Positions 34,616-48,048 are shown, counted from the first letter of the stretch. The stretch: DNA of 64,000 bases from Amaranthus tricolor (GCF_026212465.1 NC_080055.1:23712291-23776290), one strand, 5' to 3'. The notes: generated by a model not told the origin, from the letters alone. Numbers and translations are program-made.

Positions 34616-37600
34616 ATGGCGGCGTACACGGTGGGGACACCACTGTGCACGTGGCTCGTGGCGACGTGCATGTCTGTTGGTTGTAGTAATGGTGGACGAG
34701 ACAAAACCTGTTCTTTTTCCAATAGTAATAATGTTTGTAATACTCGATTGAGTCGTAAGAAAAGAGTTATGCGGTTAAAATGTAATGCCCAGATGTTGTC
34801 TAATGGATCCAACATTCATGCTCTTAGGCCTTCTTATATTGGTTTTGAACATTGTGATGACTTTTATAATAATTCAAGCTTCAATCGCAAGAATATTAAT
34901 GGTGATTTTGGTCGGTTTTCCTCCATTTTTGGTCAATTAACAAGGAAATGTCGGAGTTATCGAGCTTTACATCCAGGTAAAATTTCTTTCTTTGTATTAT
35001 TATTATTATCATGGGTTTTCAGTTTTACTGCTGGAAATTGGTCATATTTTATTGATTGGGCAAATTTAAACCTTTAGTTTTGATGATTTTTTTTTGTTTT
35101 CTTGGTTTGGTTGTGGGTTTAGTTTAGATTATATGTTTATGCTATATGGGAAATGGGGATGGGATTGAGGATCAAGAGTAACAGCATATTGAGTTTATCC
35201 AGTTATGGGCGTTTAAAACGAGGCAACATTATACTTGTCATTATATATGATCTGGGTTGTTTTTTAGTTCATAATACTATTGTGGTTTATGACTATGTTG
35301 CTTATGTCAAACCTATTTCATGCAATTTGTGTGGTGGGTTTTGGGTTTTGTGATTTGTCATGCTGTCACCTTTTAGTAAGTAATTGGATTATGAAATTCA
35401 ATGTGCATAAGGTTGGATGAAGCCTCCCATTTGCTTTGTTTTTGGCCAAGTCTTTTACTTAGCGATAACATATCTTGGTCCTTCAGTCGGCTACTTAACC
35501 TTTTGATTGAGTTGTTTCGTTGACACGATGTGAGGTTCATGATTTCATTAGCTTAAGCTTTTGATTGAGTTAGTTTCTTGACATGATACAAGTGTCATAA
35601 GTTGGAATCTCATCGACCCCGTCGACCACATTTCAAGTTGGAATAACTTATCTTGGAATTATCAACTTAGCTTTTGAATGAGTTGGTTTCTTACATTTGT
35701 ATTTATTTGAGGATTTCTCAGACATGATTTGAAAATCCATAATTCATGACTTATCTTTCTAGTGCTAGTGAGCTTGTTAGATACTTGGATTCAATATATT
35801 TTTCTGTAAGTTTGAATCTTTCTAGCTTGCCATTGTTGTGATAGATATTTATTTTATAGGAATCTTCTTCCTTTAGTATTTGTCAATCTTTTAGCTGGAA
35901 CTAGCTTTGTATTAGTGTAGACTAAATTCATTGCTTTCATTTTGGCCTTGGACAGCCTCTATATGGAATTGCATGATGGCTGCTTGCAACCGACTAGTGA
36001 TTACTCCCCGTTGCCCCCAACCATCACATGGATTTAAAACAAGGTCGTTATGTTATCTAGAGGGCAATTTTGTTACTGATTTTGAGCTAGCCTTGATTAC
36101 GATTATAGATCTTTATTTTACTAGGCCCGTTTGGTACATGGTATTAGAGGGCGGTAATGGTAATAAAATTAAGTAATAAAAAATTTGGTTGTTTGGATGC
36201 CTTCAATGGTAATGGATGGTAATAAAATAAGGTAATGAAATTACCAAAAAGGGCCATTTTTATTACCATCAAACAACCTGGTATTAGGCTGTAATGGTAA
36301 TGAAGTATTACTGTGGTAATAAAATAAGGTAATGTTGTTTCGAGCTGAAGAAAAAAAATAATGAAGTAAAAAAAGGTAATGTATGTAATTATCCAAAAAA
36401 ATATTATTATTAAAAAAAGAATCATTAGATAGAATAATTTAGATATAATAATGCTTTTAGATACAAATATACAATAATGAAACTAAGAGTCATTACCATT
36501 TTTTATTACTAACAACCAAATGCAATCAATGGAATATTATCTTCCATTAGCATTCTTTAATCATGCACACCAAACAAAAGAATCTTCATTACCAATTCTC
36601 ATATCCATTCCTTCATTACTATTGCCATTACAACATTTCATTCCCATTACTTCATTACCTTCAACCAAACGGGCCGTTAGTGTATGGATAGAAGTGAATT
36701 CTTGTATAAGATGATCATATACCATATTCGGTCATTATTAATGTTTAGAACCTCTTTTATCAAAATTTTAAAAACAGATAAGCTATGATCGAAATAATTT
36801 TTATATTTTTCTTGAATGGTGCTGCAAAGCATAACAACTGTCTCAATTTCATATTGATTTGGTCTGCTGTTACCTCGTTCAAGTCTTCAATTGTGAATTC
36901 CAGGTTTTCAACCTACTGCTGTTCATTCACTGTACTCCCAATTGTTAGAGCCTAAAAGATTGAATTCACTGCCGGTTTAATTATTCACTTCCCTCATTTG
37001 AGCTACTGAGGCTGATTCTGAAAATTCGGGATTACAAATAGTGGAGTTGATTACTATTTAAGATTGGAACAAGAAAAACATATAAAAAAAGATTGGAACA
37101 AGAGGGAAAACTAAAATGCATGTGAGTAGTGTGAGTGCAGCCAAAATTCCGTTATGAGTTATTCTCACAGATTGTTTATCTCAAGTTGAGGGCTTATAGG
37201 CAGAAATCATTGGTGTCCCAGATGAACGAGAAACTTGCTCTCAGATTCTTTGTCCTGTACAAAATCATTTAACACACTGGCAAGGTCGCCTACAAGTTAG
37301 AACTTGCTTCCTCTAGCTTGATTTATCCAACCTTTCCTGTTTCTCCACTCAAGAAAGCCATTGGCAATGTCATTATTTCTGCTCAACCGCCCCCAAGGTG
37401 CAACCTTCTATTATTTTAGCTAAACGGCAATCTGAAGCTGGTACTGAAGTTTTGGGGTTTTGGGATGGCCTGCAGAGTGATGCTACCTGGGAGGATTATG
37501 ACAAACTCTTGGCTACCTCTCCTCATTCTCACTGCTGGCCGTGGGTAATGTTCTGCAGCCTACTGGTATTAAGAAGGCCCGCATTACTTATATGAGATGT

Positions 37601-40600
37601 AACAAGGCTGGTTCGGGAAAAGCAAGGGCAGATGAGTCTTTTCCTGTTCAGGGGAAAGAATAAAAATTGTTAGTATATTCTGTGATGAGTCAGCATACTT
37701 GTCATAATGTATTTAGCTTAGGGAAAATCTAGTATGACTCTAGAAGAACCTTGCCTTGAGTTTGTTAGGCTCTTGGCTATATAAAAGCAATGTAATAAAT
37801 GCTAGGCCATGCTTGCAATATAATAGAATATTTTGGGAGCTTGCTGTGCTTGAATCAGTTCTTCTCTCTTTGGTTTTTCTTTGTTGCTTTCTTCTTCCTT
37901 TCTCATTGTTTCCATCTTACCCAATAAACCTGATCCATATCATCAACTAACTTCCCAAAAGCCTTTACTTAAGAGACAACATCTCACAAAACTTCTAATT
38001 GACTGAAAGAATTCATTTTATTCTACGCCAAATAATATCTCTAACTTCTTTGGTTCTAATAAATATGCCATGTGTCCGAATTAACTGAATTACCATGAGT
38101 GTATGAGCTGAATTTATGTGATCTTCAAGTGTAGCCTTGCAGTGTCTGGGAAGTGAATGAAACTAGCTCTTAGTCCTTAATGTAATTTCTTGGTCAGTGC
38201 TCGAGCTTTGGGTGCTCAAGGTGCTCAAGAGAATGGAGTATGCAAATTAGAGTAGTAAATATTCACCATGATGTTGATAATATGGGGATGGAGCATGCAG
38301 AATTGAGCTTTGGAGACTCAAAGGGTCTCACTGTACATTGTAAAAGGAGAGGGGGGAGGGGGCTTTTAAAGGAGAAAAATGTGATGTTGTGGTACATATT
38401 TTCTTAGAATTGACTTCAATAGGATGTACATTTATGCTTTGGCTTTTGTATGGCTTATTATTATACAACAGCAATGCATCATGTGGTATTATCTGACTAA
38501 ATAATCGTGTAGTTCCTCCATGTTGCTTTAGTTGTTTGATCATCCAGGTACACAAATTCATTGTACGAAAATGAAAAAAAAGTGTACAACTACTTAACTG
38601 GTAACAGTCTTCCTTCATTTCAGGAGCCATGGCTGTGGCAGTTGAACCTTCAACGGAAATTACAACTAATAAGAAGCATGTTACACAACAGAGGCGAGTA
38701 GTTGTCACTGGAATGGGTGTGGTTACCCCATTAGGACATGATACTGATGTCTTCTACAATAATTTGCTTGATGGTGTCAGTGGCATAAGTGAGATAGAGG
38801 CTTTTGATTGTGCTAGTTTTCCTACAGTATGTCTACTCAGCTGTCTTTCTTTGGAACTTTTATTTATGCACAATTTTGATGTACAATTTTGTTCTATATT
38901 ATGTAGAGAATTGCTGGAGAAATCAAGTCCTTCTCTACTGAAGGTTGGGTTGCCCCTAAACTGTCAAAAAGAATGGACAAGTTTATGCTTTACATGCTTA
39001 CTGCTGGAAAGAAAGCCTTGGTGGATGGTGGTCTAACAGAGGATATGATGGAGGAATTAGACAAAACAAAATGTGGTGTGCTGATTGGTTCTGCAATGGG
39101 TGGCATGAAGGTATAATATATAGTTTCTGCATTGCTCATTCACCATTGGATTGCCCTATGCCTCAGCAGCAGCACCTAGCCTGTGTTGAGAGCTTGAGGC
39201 TAATATCCAACTTCTAAGTGTGCGTCTCCTTCCTTCTCCTTGACAAGTTGATGCTTCTGTGGTATCTAGTTTTACTTTTATGTAATTGAAGGAAAGAAAT
39301 AGTCTTTTAGCTTGAGTTTGGGTCACGATGCTATTTGCATGTTGCCACAAAACATTCTTCATGCAACTGTTGGGTAATGTTCCTTTACATTAGCTTGTGT
39401 TTTAAAACTGAGCAGGTTTTTAATGATGCAATAGAAGCTCTTCGTATCTCATACAAGAAGATGAACCCGTTTTGTGTGCCTTTTGCAACCACAAATATGG
39501 GATCTGCAATGCTAGCAATGGACTTGGTGAGTTTACTGATCCAGTGATTTTGCAAAAAGAAGGTTCTGCAATCGTTATGTTCTTCTGAGGCTTGTTAATT
39601 TTCCTTTCAACCTTAGGGATGGATGGGCCCTAATTATTCAATCTCTACTGCTTGTGCAACCAGCAACTTTTGCATACTTAATGCAGCAAATCACATAATT
39701 AGAGGTGAAGCTGTGAGTATTCTTGAATTGATTGATGATAGTGGATGCTATTTTCTTCTTGTTCTTTATTTATAATATTGATATTTTTTACTCCGTACTT
39801 ATTGAAAAAAAATGTAGGATTTGATGCTTTGTGGTGGCTCAGATGCTGTAATAATACCAATTGGTACATACTGGTCTTTGTTAACATTAGCTTTTCTCCC
39901 ATTCATTTACTTAATATACTTGACCATATATACTCGGTACATTGCAAACAGGCTTGGGAGGTTTTGTAGCTTGCAAAGCACTTTCTCAGAGGAACGGTGA
40001 TCCTACGAAAGCATCACGCCCTTGGGATATTGTATGATTAATTTTCTTTACGTCTCATAGTTGAACTACTTGGCAACTTGGTATAGTATGTTGAGCCTAG
40101 ATTATCAACCTGTCTTTTTCATGTGCAATACCCTTGAAGTTCTAAAACATTAGCAATTATGCATATTAATGGTCACAAAAAGGATGTTTAACTCTGGTTT
40201 TGTGTCCAAAAATAGAATTGTATGCTGTTGCTTAGACCGTTTAATTGTTATTTTCATGTGTGCAACATCCTGACAAGTTCCGAAAGACCAGTAGTTTGGG
40301 CTTGTAGATTCTGGAGGATGTTTAACTCTATCTTCATTTAATTTTGTATTCAACAGAATCGCGATGGGTTTGTTATGGGGGAAGGAGCTGGTGTTCTACT
40401 TCTGGAAGAATTAGAGCATGCTCTGGTATAGCGCCTCTTGTCAATTGGTTGATGAGGTTTAATCATTAATGGTCAAGTGTTATCTAACATAATTCCTTTT
40501 TGATTTTGCAGGCAAGAGGTGCAGAAATCTATGCAGAATTTTTGGGTGGTAGCTTCACGTGTGATGCCTATCATGTGACCGAACCTCATCCAGAAGGTAA

Positions 40601-43600
40601 TTTATGCCGAGTTTTATTGTCTAAATTTATTTGTTTCACATTGTACCGATACGCATCAAGAAGAACATTGTCTATTATGTTTTGGACCATGCCTTTTAGT
40701 GAAGTTTTCATACATAATGTCTAAATGTTCTCTCTATAATGTCACTAGCTTGGAGCCCCTGACAATGTATTGGTGTGTTTTTATCATATTAATATTTGTT
40801 AATGCTAAGGTTTAGTCTTTCGATTCTCGCTGTATTGCTCAGTGAACTAAATCTTTATTTCAAAGTTATGTTAAGTAAGAAATAGAGCATCTTTTTGATG
40901 AGTTCATAATCTGCAATCCTTTTGACTATTGTATTTCCTTAGAATTAATCTTTTTCAAAATTTCTTTATACAACAAGCAATATATTTTAACATGTGGCAC
41001 ATACAGTATGCAAATTGTTGAACCCTGGCTATTTTTTTGCCTTTATAAATACATAATTAGATCAGAGAAAAAAACATTTGTAAAACAGTCTTTTACTATT
41101 GATGCATATTGGGGGCAAAAGAATGATCTAAATGGATTACGCGTTTGTATAAAGACAGTTTAAGAAAACAAAGTTCTTTGCAATTCAATGCACATTTGAC
41201 GAGAATGAATGGAATCAAGTAGGTTGTTGTTCACATCAGAATAAGTTCTACTGGTTTAAATTTAATCAATAATTCAGGTATGCATTGTGGGTCTAGGATT
41301 TTCGTATAGTAGCAATGGTTGCACTGTGATGGTTGCGCTGTTCACATCAATTGCTGGCTATGACGTGAAGTCATCATTTTTAATGATTTTACCCTATGTA
41401 ATGTGGATAAATGCATTTTTCCTTACTACCAGAGAGTTCCATTCATTAACCTTATTTGACTTGGGTATGGAAATGGATCTTAGACCTCACAGTCTCGCTA
41501 AACCTGCTTCCATGCTTCCTATACTTCAAATTTTTGGCATGTTCAAGTTTTGAGATGTAACTCTGTCAATTAACACGCTAAAGCTCTTTTCTCTCTCTCT
41601 TATATGGAACTTGCAAGGTGCAATATTGATCCTACTGTGGATATATCTGCCAATAATTGTTGGTGGAACCACAACAACTGCAATATATCATGCTTTTCCT
41701 CTACGTCTCTGTCAATCTTCAATTCAAAGTTATGATCTAGTAGTTTGTAGTGGTATGCTTTTAATGTGTTGGAATTTTGACCGTTCTATCTTTAATGTTC
41801 AAACACACAATAAGCATCCAATATTGTTTCATGGATGTGTATGTACTATTTGACCATCTATCATTTGGAGTTATTTTGTGACGATGATCATGCTGAATGT
41901 ATATTATATGATGGCAAATAGGTATTGTGCTTGTATATTGCATCCACACAATGGAGAGGTTGTGGATTATCACGTGTTAGTGGGAATTATGGATTTTTTG
42001 TTATCAGGGGGATTATCTAAGGGCATTTCACAGCTCTTCCAAGTCTTGGTTAGGTCCTTGATCTTCGAAAGGCAAATGTTTCTCTTAAGGTGGAAATTGA
42101 AAGGTGTTGCATGGTTGTTAACTTTAAACAAGTTTAATATTGAGTGATTTGTGTCAGAATTTGGAGTTGTTGATTGGTTTGCTATTTGTTAAGCTACGTG
42201 TTGTGCTGATGTTTGGTGAAAATCAATTGTTAGGCTTTTGGCTTTATTAGAGAAAAACCAAAAGCCAATGAAAAAGCTACTCTTAGCAGCTTTTTGGTTT
42301 TGGATTAAAAGTCTGTTTTCGGGTGGTTTTAAAGTCATTTGCCAAACACTTTTTTGGATGTTGTACTAACCAAAAGCCATTTACCAAACACGCGCTCCGG
42401 CTACAGTAAATTATCACTCCTAATATTTGTATTCTTGGTGTGCGGTGCCAATATGCCAATAGTGAAACTTATGTGTTACGTACATATTCAGTGTGGTGGG
42501 TCATTTTACTTGAAGGGTGAGGCTTTCTTTATATTGGTTATGATATTCTTTATGTATCCTTTCACAATTTTGTGGTGCTTTGTGCTTCTCTACTACCTTC
42601 TGTGCTTCATATTAAATGTAACAAATCCTTTTTGCTTGAGACTTGAGACTGGATTCTGGCTTAATTACGTTGTATTAATTTGAATGAAGGGGTTGGAGTT
42701 AAACTCTGCATTGAAAAAGCCATAGCTGAGGCAGGTATTGCTAAAGAAGATATTAACTATATAAATGCACATGCTACATCAACTCCAGCTGGAGATCTTA
42801 AGGAATACCAAGCTTTGGTTCAATGTTTTGGTGATAATCCTGAGGTAAAATATTGGTAGTTATTTCATCTTTACGATATTTTGAGGTTGAAAATTTATTA
42901 AAATAATTTCCATACAGTTGAAGATAAACTCTTCAAAGTCAATGACTGGCCACCTTCTTGGAGCAGCTGGTGCCATTGAAGCTGTGGCAACTGTGCAGGT
43001 AATGCTATAAGTATTGTAGTAATTGAAGTGAATAGTTGATAGCTTGTAGAAATTCTTGAATCGAGTATTATAGGATTAGTGTCCCACAATTGCAACAAGG
43101 TTTTGTGCTTGACTAATAGTGCAAAATTAAAAGGTGGAGTGTGTATATTTTCTTTCCCTCTTGGGGATAGAACTTGGTACGTTGGGAAGGGAATGAAACT
43201 ACACTTTGTTTGGATTGAAGGAATTGGGGGGAAATGAAGAAGGGATTTGGAGAGATATAATATCTTTTTTTGATACAATTTTGGAGGTGAGGGATTCAGA
43301 CAATAGGGATTAAGTCCCTTAGTTTTGTTAATAAATAAATCTCTCCAAAGGTGTAAAAATTTGGGATGAAAATGATGTTTCTCTTCCTCTCTTTTCCCTT
43401 CCTTCTTAAACAAAAAAGAGAACGCTTTCCCTTGTATTTCCTCCCCTTCCTTTCCCTTTTCCTCTTCCTGTCAAAATTCTTACTTAAACAGTGCTAATAT
43501 GAGGTGTTTTTGTCTGAAATTACCACTTGATTGAAACATACCGATTTCAGTTGCATTGCATTATGAGTCTGGAAAAAGTGGCCTACGAATCTCTTAGGTG

Positions 43601-45019
43601 CTGTTTGGTACTGCTACTATTTCCTATATTTAATTTTTTTTTAAACAAAAATTTAGGCAAAAATGGTCTGACAGCATAGTCTTTTAGTATCACTTTTATT
43701 CATAATTTGTGAAAATTATAATGAAAAAGTACAAACCACTTTTGTGGTTTCAGATTTTGGTTTGGGGAAAGTCAATAGTAGTGTTCAACGGGGGAGGGTT
43801 TTCATAAATGCATTGGTGGGTCATGTCGATGACTACACGGGCTGGGCTGTGGTTGGTGCATATCACTACGATCAGGATTAACTTGGATCTTCAAATTGCT
43901 CTTTAGCAGCCATAAGGCACATGAATACATCTCATTGGCCTCTGCTATTTCCTTTTGGTTACTCAGAATGAAAGATCGAAAATGTTCTGATAGCTTTTTT
44001 CCCTTTAATATGGCAGAGAATGAGATAGGTCATCTTCCATCTGAAAAATTGTCTAGCTATGCCCTTTATTACTAATACTGGATACTTGATACGTTATGTG
44101 TGCTTTACAGGCAATACGAACAGGATGGCTACATCCAAATGTCAACCTTGAAACTCCAGACGAAGGAGTGGTATGTCCTTTTAAATTCTTATGTTGATAT
44201 TTTTATTCAAATATAGTGGCTTATGTTTTGTGTCAGAGTATATAATATATCTTGGGGCATCAACCATCAGCTTAAGCTTTTAAAGTGGAATATTTAAAGT
44301 GGAATATTTAGCGCCATGTATGAGGAGAGTTTATGCTGCATCCACACTTCTAGTCCATAGGGCTCTCATGTGAGGGGGCGTGTTAAAGTATATAACATAT
44401 CTTAGGGTCTCAACTATCAGCTTAAGCTTTTGGTTGAGTTGGTTCCTTGACATTTTCTCTTTCATGTTGCTACTGGCATTCAACCTATTCTGTATAATCC
44501 TTCATTTGGGTGACCAAACAAGATATGGTTTATGCTCAAATGGAATGGTTCAAGAGGAAACATGGAATGCTTATGTTTCTGTCTTTAGCGCTTATTTATT
44601 TGTTTGTTGGTTCACTTCTCTGCTAGCATTTCACCGATCCCGTGTTATCTTTTCATTTGGGCACCATATAGTTTTGCTCAAATGGGGTGTTTCAAGCGGA
44701 AAAATGAAATTGTTATTTTTGTGGATGAGATAGAGAGGATGAGTCTGTAAGTCAGATGAAAAGATAAAATGTGATCCACTTATTATAGAAATGTAGCAAA
44801 ATGAGTGGTCTCAAAAAGAAATGTGATCTATTGGTTGGGATGTTTTTTGACTCTATCCCGTTCCATTGCAATATCTTACTTGATGAACTTTGGTCTTATC
44901 AGGACACAAAGTTTCTTGTTGGTACAGCAAAAGAAAGTCTGGAAGTAAAGGCTGCATTGTCCAATTCATTTGGGTTCGGTGGGCAGAATTCATCCATCAT
45001 ATTTGCTCCATACAAATAG
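34616..45019 (+). CDS. KAS2 (FAB1): 3-oxoacyl-[acyl-carrier-protein] synthase II, chloroplastic (KASII), 13 exons
   Basis: Elongates palmitoyl-ACP to stearoyl-ACP in plastid fatty-acid synthesis. Exons: 34616-34976, 38624-38826, 38907-39110, 39416-39526, 39617-39712, 39818-39863, 39952-40031, 40357-40425, 40512-40596, 42690-42844, 42918-42998, 44111-44170, 44903-45019. All borders are GT-AG, phases agree, and the total is 1668 nt or 555 aa, close to known plant KASII. Exon 1 encodes a Ser/Asn/Arg-rich plastid transit peptide with the KASII-type PLCTWLVATCMSV. The mature part starts near RRVVVTGMGVVTPLGHD. The catalytic Cys lies in STACATSNF (exon 5) and the two His in NAHATSTPAGD (exon 10) and MTGHLLGAAG (exon 11). 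The C-terminus is NSFGFGGQNSSIIFAPYK. The ATG at 34616 is preferred over an in-frame ATG at 34592 because it fits the family start. Intron 1 is 3.6 kb and intron 9 is 2.1 kb; both are enlarged by or carry transposon fragments. The gene appears intact. Confidence 0.96.
35490..35700 (+). mobile_element. Degenerate TRIM copies in KASII intron 1
   Basis: Three copies of an LTR phrase (TTAGCTTAAGCTTTTGATTGAGTTRGTTTCTTG type) with a TGATACAAGTGTCATAAG interior, too diverged to delimit. Confidence 0.4.
36119..36682. mobile_element. MITE with GGCCCGTTTGGT / ACCAAACGGGCC termini (intron 1)
   Basis: Perfect 12-base terminal inverted repeat at about 36124 and 36664, with a GGTAATGG / CCATTACC-rich interior showing many short mirrored blocks. 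The target duplication was not clear. A relative lies at 62965-63225. Confidence 0.65.
37200..37950 (+). mobile_element. Ty3/gypsy pol C-terminus plus 3' LTR fragment in KASII intron 1
   Basis: Conceptual translation across frames shows the integrase tail and chromodomain-like end of a gypsy polyprotein: LYKI...KLEL-like remains, then FPVSPLKKAIG-like phrases and an open stretch at 37398-37595 with EVLGFWDGLQSDATWEDYDK. Frameshifts and stops break it. From about 37669, TGTTAGTATATTCTG begins an LTR-like region with a CTATATAAAAG TATA box and a CT-rich tail. It has the same orientation as KASII. The upstream part of the element is gone. Confidence 0.65.
42208..42391. mobile_element. Small non-autonomous DNA element in KASII intron 9
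   Basis: TGTTTGGTGAA at the left and TTACCAAACAC at the right are inverted, with AAAAGCCAA phrases and TTATTAGAGAAAAACC inside. Same family as 47427-47775. Confidence 0.5.
43204..43421. mobile_element. MITE-like inverted repeat in KASII intron 11
   Basis: TTTGTTTGGATTGAAGGAAT with a G/A-rich continuation mirrors the C/T-rich stretch ending CCCTTCCTTCTTAAACAAA. Similar composition to 63505-63745. Confidence 0.45.
44231..44452 (+). mobile_element. TRIM element in KASII intron 12
   Basis: The right LTR (44381-44452, 72 bp) runs from TGTTAAAGTATATAACATAT to TTCCTTGACA. The left LTR is truncated (44231-44280), with the primer site lost. The polypurine phrase GTGAGGGGGCG is intact. Flanking TTTTG/TTTTC may be a mutated target duplication. 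Confidence 0.7.
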
Positions 45020-46050
45020 ATCCATTGTGCTACCATTGCTTCGCTTAAAAATGGCATCGAGAGTATCAGGTTTGCTACTTCTCTAAGTGTGCTATAGCTA
45101 TATACAGTTTTAGATTTTAACTTTCAAGATACATTTATCCATGATTGTCGAGATATTGACCTGTTAAACTAGTTTAGTTCCGTTTATCTTGCTATGCAAG
45201 CGGAAATCTTGAGGCAGATTTATGTAATCTGTATTTACTTGTATTAATATAGATGTAAGTTCATAAGATGTAAATACAATTAGGTGCCACAAACTTATCG
45301 CGTGATTAGTGCGAGCCTATGGGAGGTGTTCATTCGGGTCATCGAGTTGATTTGGGGTCAGTTGTTTCGGGTCGTTTTGAAATCGGGTTTGTGTTCATAT
45401 TATTTTTTACATAATTGTAAATCATTTTTGAAGTCGGGTCAAATCGGGTTCGGTTACAAGGTCGGATAAATTTTTCCGCAACAGTGTGTTTTAAGAACTA
45501 GTTTCACATTTTTACGAGTCCTTTAGATTTCACTAATTAAATTTATTTTTACCGAGTTAGTTCAGTCTATATTCACCTTTTGCCGGAATAAATCATGGAA
45601 TGATCTTGATGAATTAGTAGTCACTACGACACTATCTAATATCACATGCATGATAATCTTTTGCAGGGCTCAACATTCATGATTTGCTACACCTTGTTAT
45701 TTAAAGGGCTGATTACTGTAAGTATTTAACTTTGCATTTCTAGCGAGAGCCGAGAAGGCATGAAGATGAACTCATTATTTTACGTGAAAGCATGCGTAAT
45801 GTGACAAAATGCTAAATCCTGCGGATCAGTGAGAATCACAAGGCGACTTGCTTCTGGGCCAAATTTATCGTCACACACTATCTTAGGCAGCTCATATTGC
45901 TAAACAGAATAGATGTTTGCTACATTAAACTACTGTTGGTTTATTGATTTATAAGTGTAATAGAACTGGTTTCGATAAATCTTGATTGTTCATTTTTAGA
46001 ATAGTTGTTCTTTTCGTTTCCAATAAAGAACTTTTGAGACTTCTCTGTAT
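45020..46050 (+). other. KASII 3' region, possible 3' UTR intron and poly(A) signal
   Basis: After the stop, a donor-like ATCAG|GTTTGC at about 45069 and acceptor-like TTTTGCAG at about 45667 could bound an intron in the 3' UTR. AATAAA occurs at about 46022. An AT-poorer block of GGGTCAT/GGTCGTT/GTCGGGT phrases (45330-45470) looks like an inserted repeat. Confidence 0.35.
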
Positions 46051-47425
46051 TTGTCGCTGATCGTCAGCTACAAGTGTAAACTCTCGGTCTTTCTTGATGA
46101 TGAGAAGATGTCCATTTGGTGCTGGGTTTACATTTTGATTGAAGACTGATGTCCATTAGAGTGTTCTTTTTATCGATTAATAAAACACAAGATTATTCTG
46201 TTAAGCGTATGTTTTCATTGAAGCGTGAAATGCAAAACTTTGTGTCGTACCCTGTTTCGAATTGTTTGTATTGAAACGGTACTGAAATGTGATACGAGAT
46301 ACAAAACATTTTTCTTTTTTCTTTTTGCATCAAAATGGAAATATTTTTCTATTTTTATGGCTATTTTATGTTCTACTTTTGTGATGTAAGAATTTGATTT
46401 ATGATTAATGTCATGGTTATTTTTGTTAATGTATTAGGACAACGTCACAGTCCTGTATTAGTTTCAAATAGGAAAAAAAAAAAAAAAAGTTTTCGAAACA
46501 CTAGATTAATGTTTTTAATATATTTTTTAATGTATTTACAACCACCTAAAGATGAATCCCGTAGATCTGAATGTATGTAATCAAGAATTCCATCGGTATT
46601 GGAGATAACGGCTCTAAAGCTAACTCTTTTATGTTTATCATAAACACATTGTTTACAAAATGAGAAATCCCCAAATTTCTTCTTGCAAAATATACTTGCT
46701 CATGTCATTTGGTAACCCAATCTCAAATGCCAAAGTTTGGTCTCATAATCTACATTGGGTTTGTGGAGACAGATATATTATAGGCAAAACTAATAGCGAG
46801 ACAAGACAAATATATTGATTAATAATAAGTCATAAATCAAAGAAATATTAATATAAATAAAATTTATACGTGATTTTATCTTAATATAAAACATAAAATC
46901 ACCTAAAATTATATTGTTGATAATTCAAAATGAAGTTAATAAAAAAAATAGTAATTGCGCCCAAGAGTTTACTTCAATTTGCAATTTTTAATAGTCAATT
47001 GCTTCTCCAAGTCCTTTCCTAATTTCTTTTCCAAATAAAACTAATTGAACTTTCAAACAATGCAAGCAATTGGAATAAATACCAACTACCGAGTGTTTTT
47101 TTTATCTTGACGAAAATTATTAGTACTTCTATTCTCTTACAAACATGTTCCAAACGTAGAGTAAGCAACCAAAATTGAGTAATATAAAATTCACAATTAA
47201 TTTCTTGGTTTTTTGTCATTTTGATAGTTAGATCTCCGTTAATTAGCAAAGGCGAAGCGTGTTAGTGTCTTACTCTTTAAGACCCATATTTTCTGATTGA
47301 TCACTTTGAGATTGAAAGTGGTCACTTCAATATAAGTGATCATGGTTTCCATTTATAGTTATAATTAGTCGATTTATAAATGAAGACCGTAAATGTACAC
47401 GGCGTGAGACCATTTCATTTGAGAA
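46051..47425. other. Intergenic, no gene seen
   Basis: AT-rich; nothing recognised. Confidence 0.5.
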
Positions 47426-47426
47426 T

Positions 47427-47775
47427 GGGGTGCAATTGGCTATTGTTTTTTTATTTGGTTTGTTTGACCAGCTGAAAATGTTTGTCGTTTTTGTTGGGTT
47501 TCAAAATAGCTAAAAAAGTTAGCTGTTTACGGAGACGTTTAGTAAATTTAGACATTGGTTGTTGGATTTTATTAGAGAAAAATAAGGTCTACAAGTTAAA
47601 AGCCAACATAAAAAACTAATTGGAATAGTTTTTTATTTTGACTTAAAAGCCAACTTTTCAGCTGACTAAAAAACTATTTACCAAACATTTTTTTTATTAT
47701 TTGACCAACTAACAAGCTAAAAGTCAAAAGTCAACCAAAAAGCTAATGCGAAAGAGAGCCAACTACCAAATACCC
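47427..47775. mobile_element. Non-autonomous DNA element (TTATTAGAGAAAAA family)
   Basis: GGGGTGCAATTGGC at the left and GCCAACTACCAAATACCCC at the right are roughly inverted. The interior has TTATTAGAGAAAAATAAG and repeated AAAAGCCAAC phrases shared with 42208-42391. Confidence 0.45.
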
Positions 47776-47810
47776 CTTTGTCAAATTATCTTTATGTAAA
47801 AAAGTTAATA

Positions 47811-48048
47811 CTTTCTCCGTTTCATATTAGTTGCAAGATTATAATATATGACACTATTTATTCACCATTCTTTATTTGCGATTAATTTTTAATTTATAAG
47901 TTAAATCATAGTTAGTGAGATCTTGTTTGATTCGTCTTATTACAAAAATTATTATCATCAAATTTTTATAATTTTTTATTATACGTAATTAGAGATATTA
48001 AGAATTGAATTAATATATTAAACTACGTGAAAAAAATGGAGGAAATAT
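47811..48048. mobile_element. Stowaway-like MITE
   Basis: TACTTTCTCCGTTTCATATTAG at the left and AAAAATGGAGGAAATATA at the right form the typical inverted ends. TA flanks are present; the ends are partly eroded. Confidence 0.5.

Noticed and set aside
41287..42683. Several open frames of 80-114 codons in KASII intron 9
   Set aside because: No domain and no splice or start support; the exon borders on either side join in phase without them.
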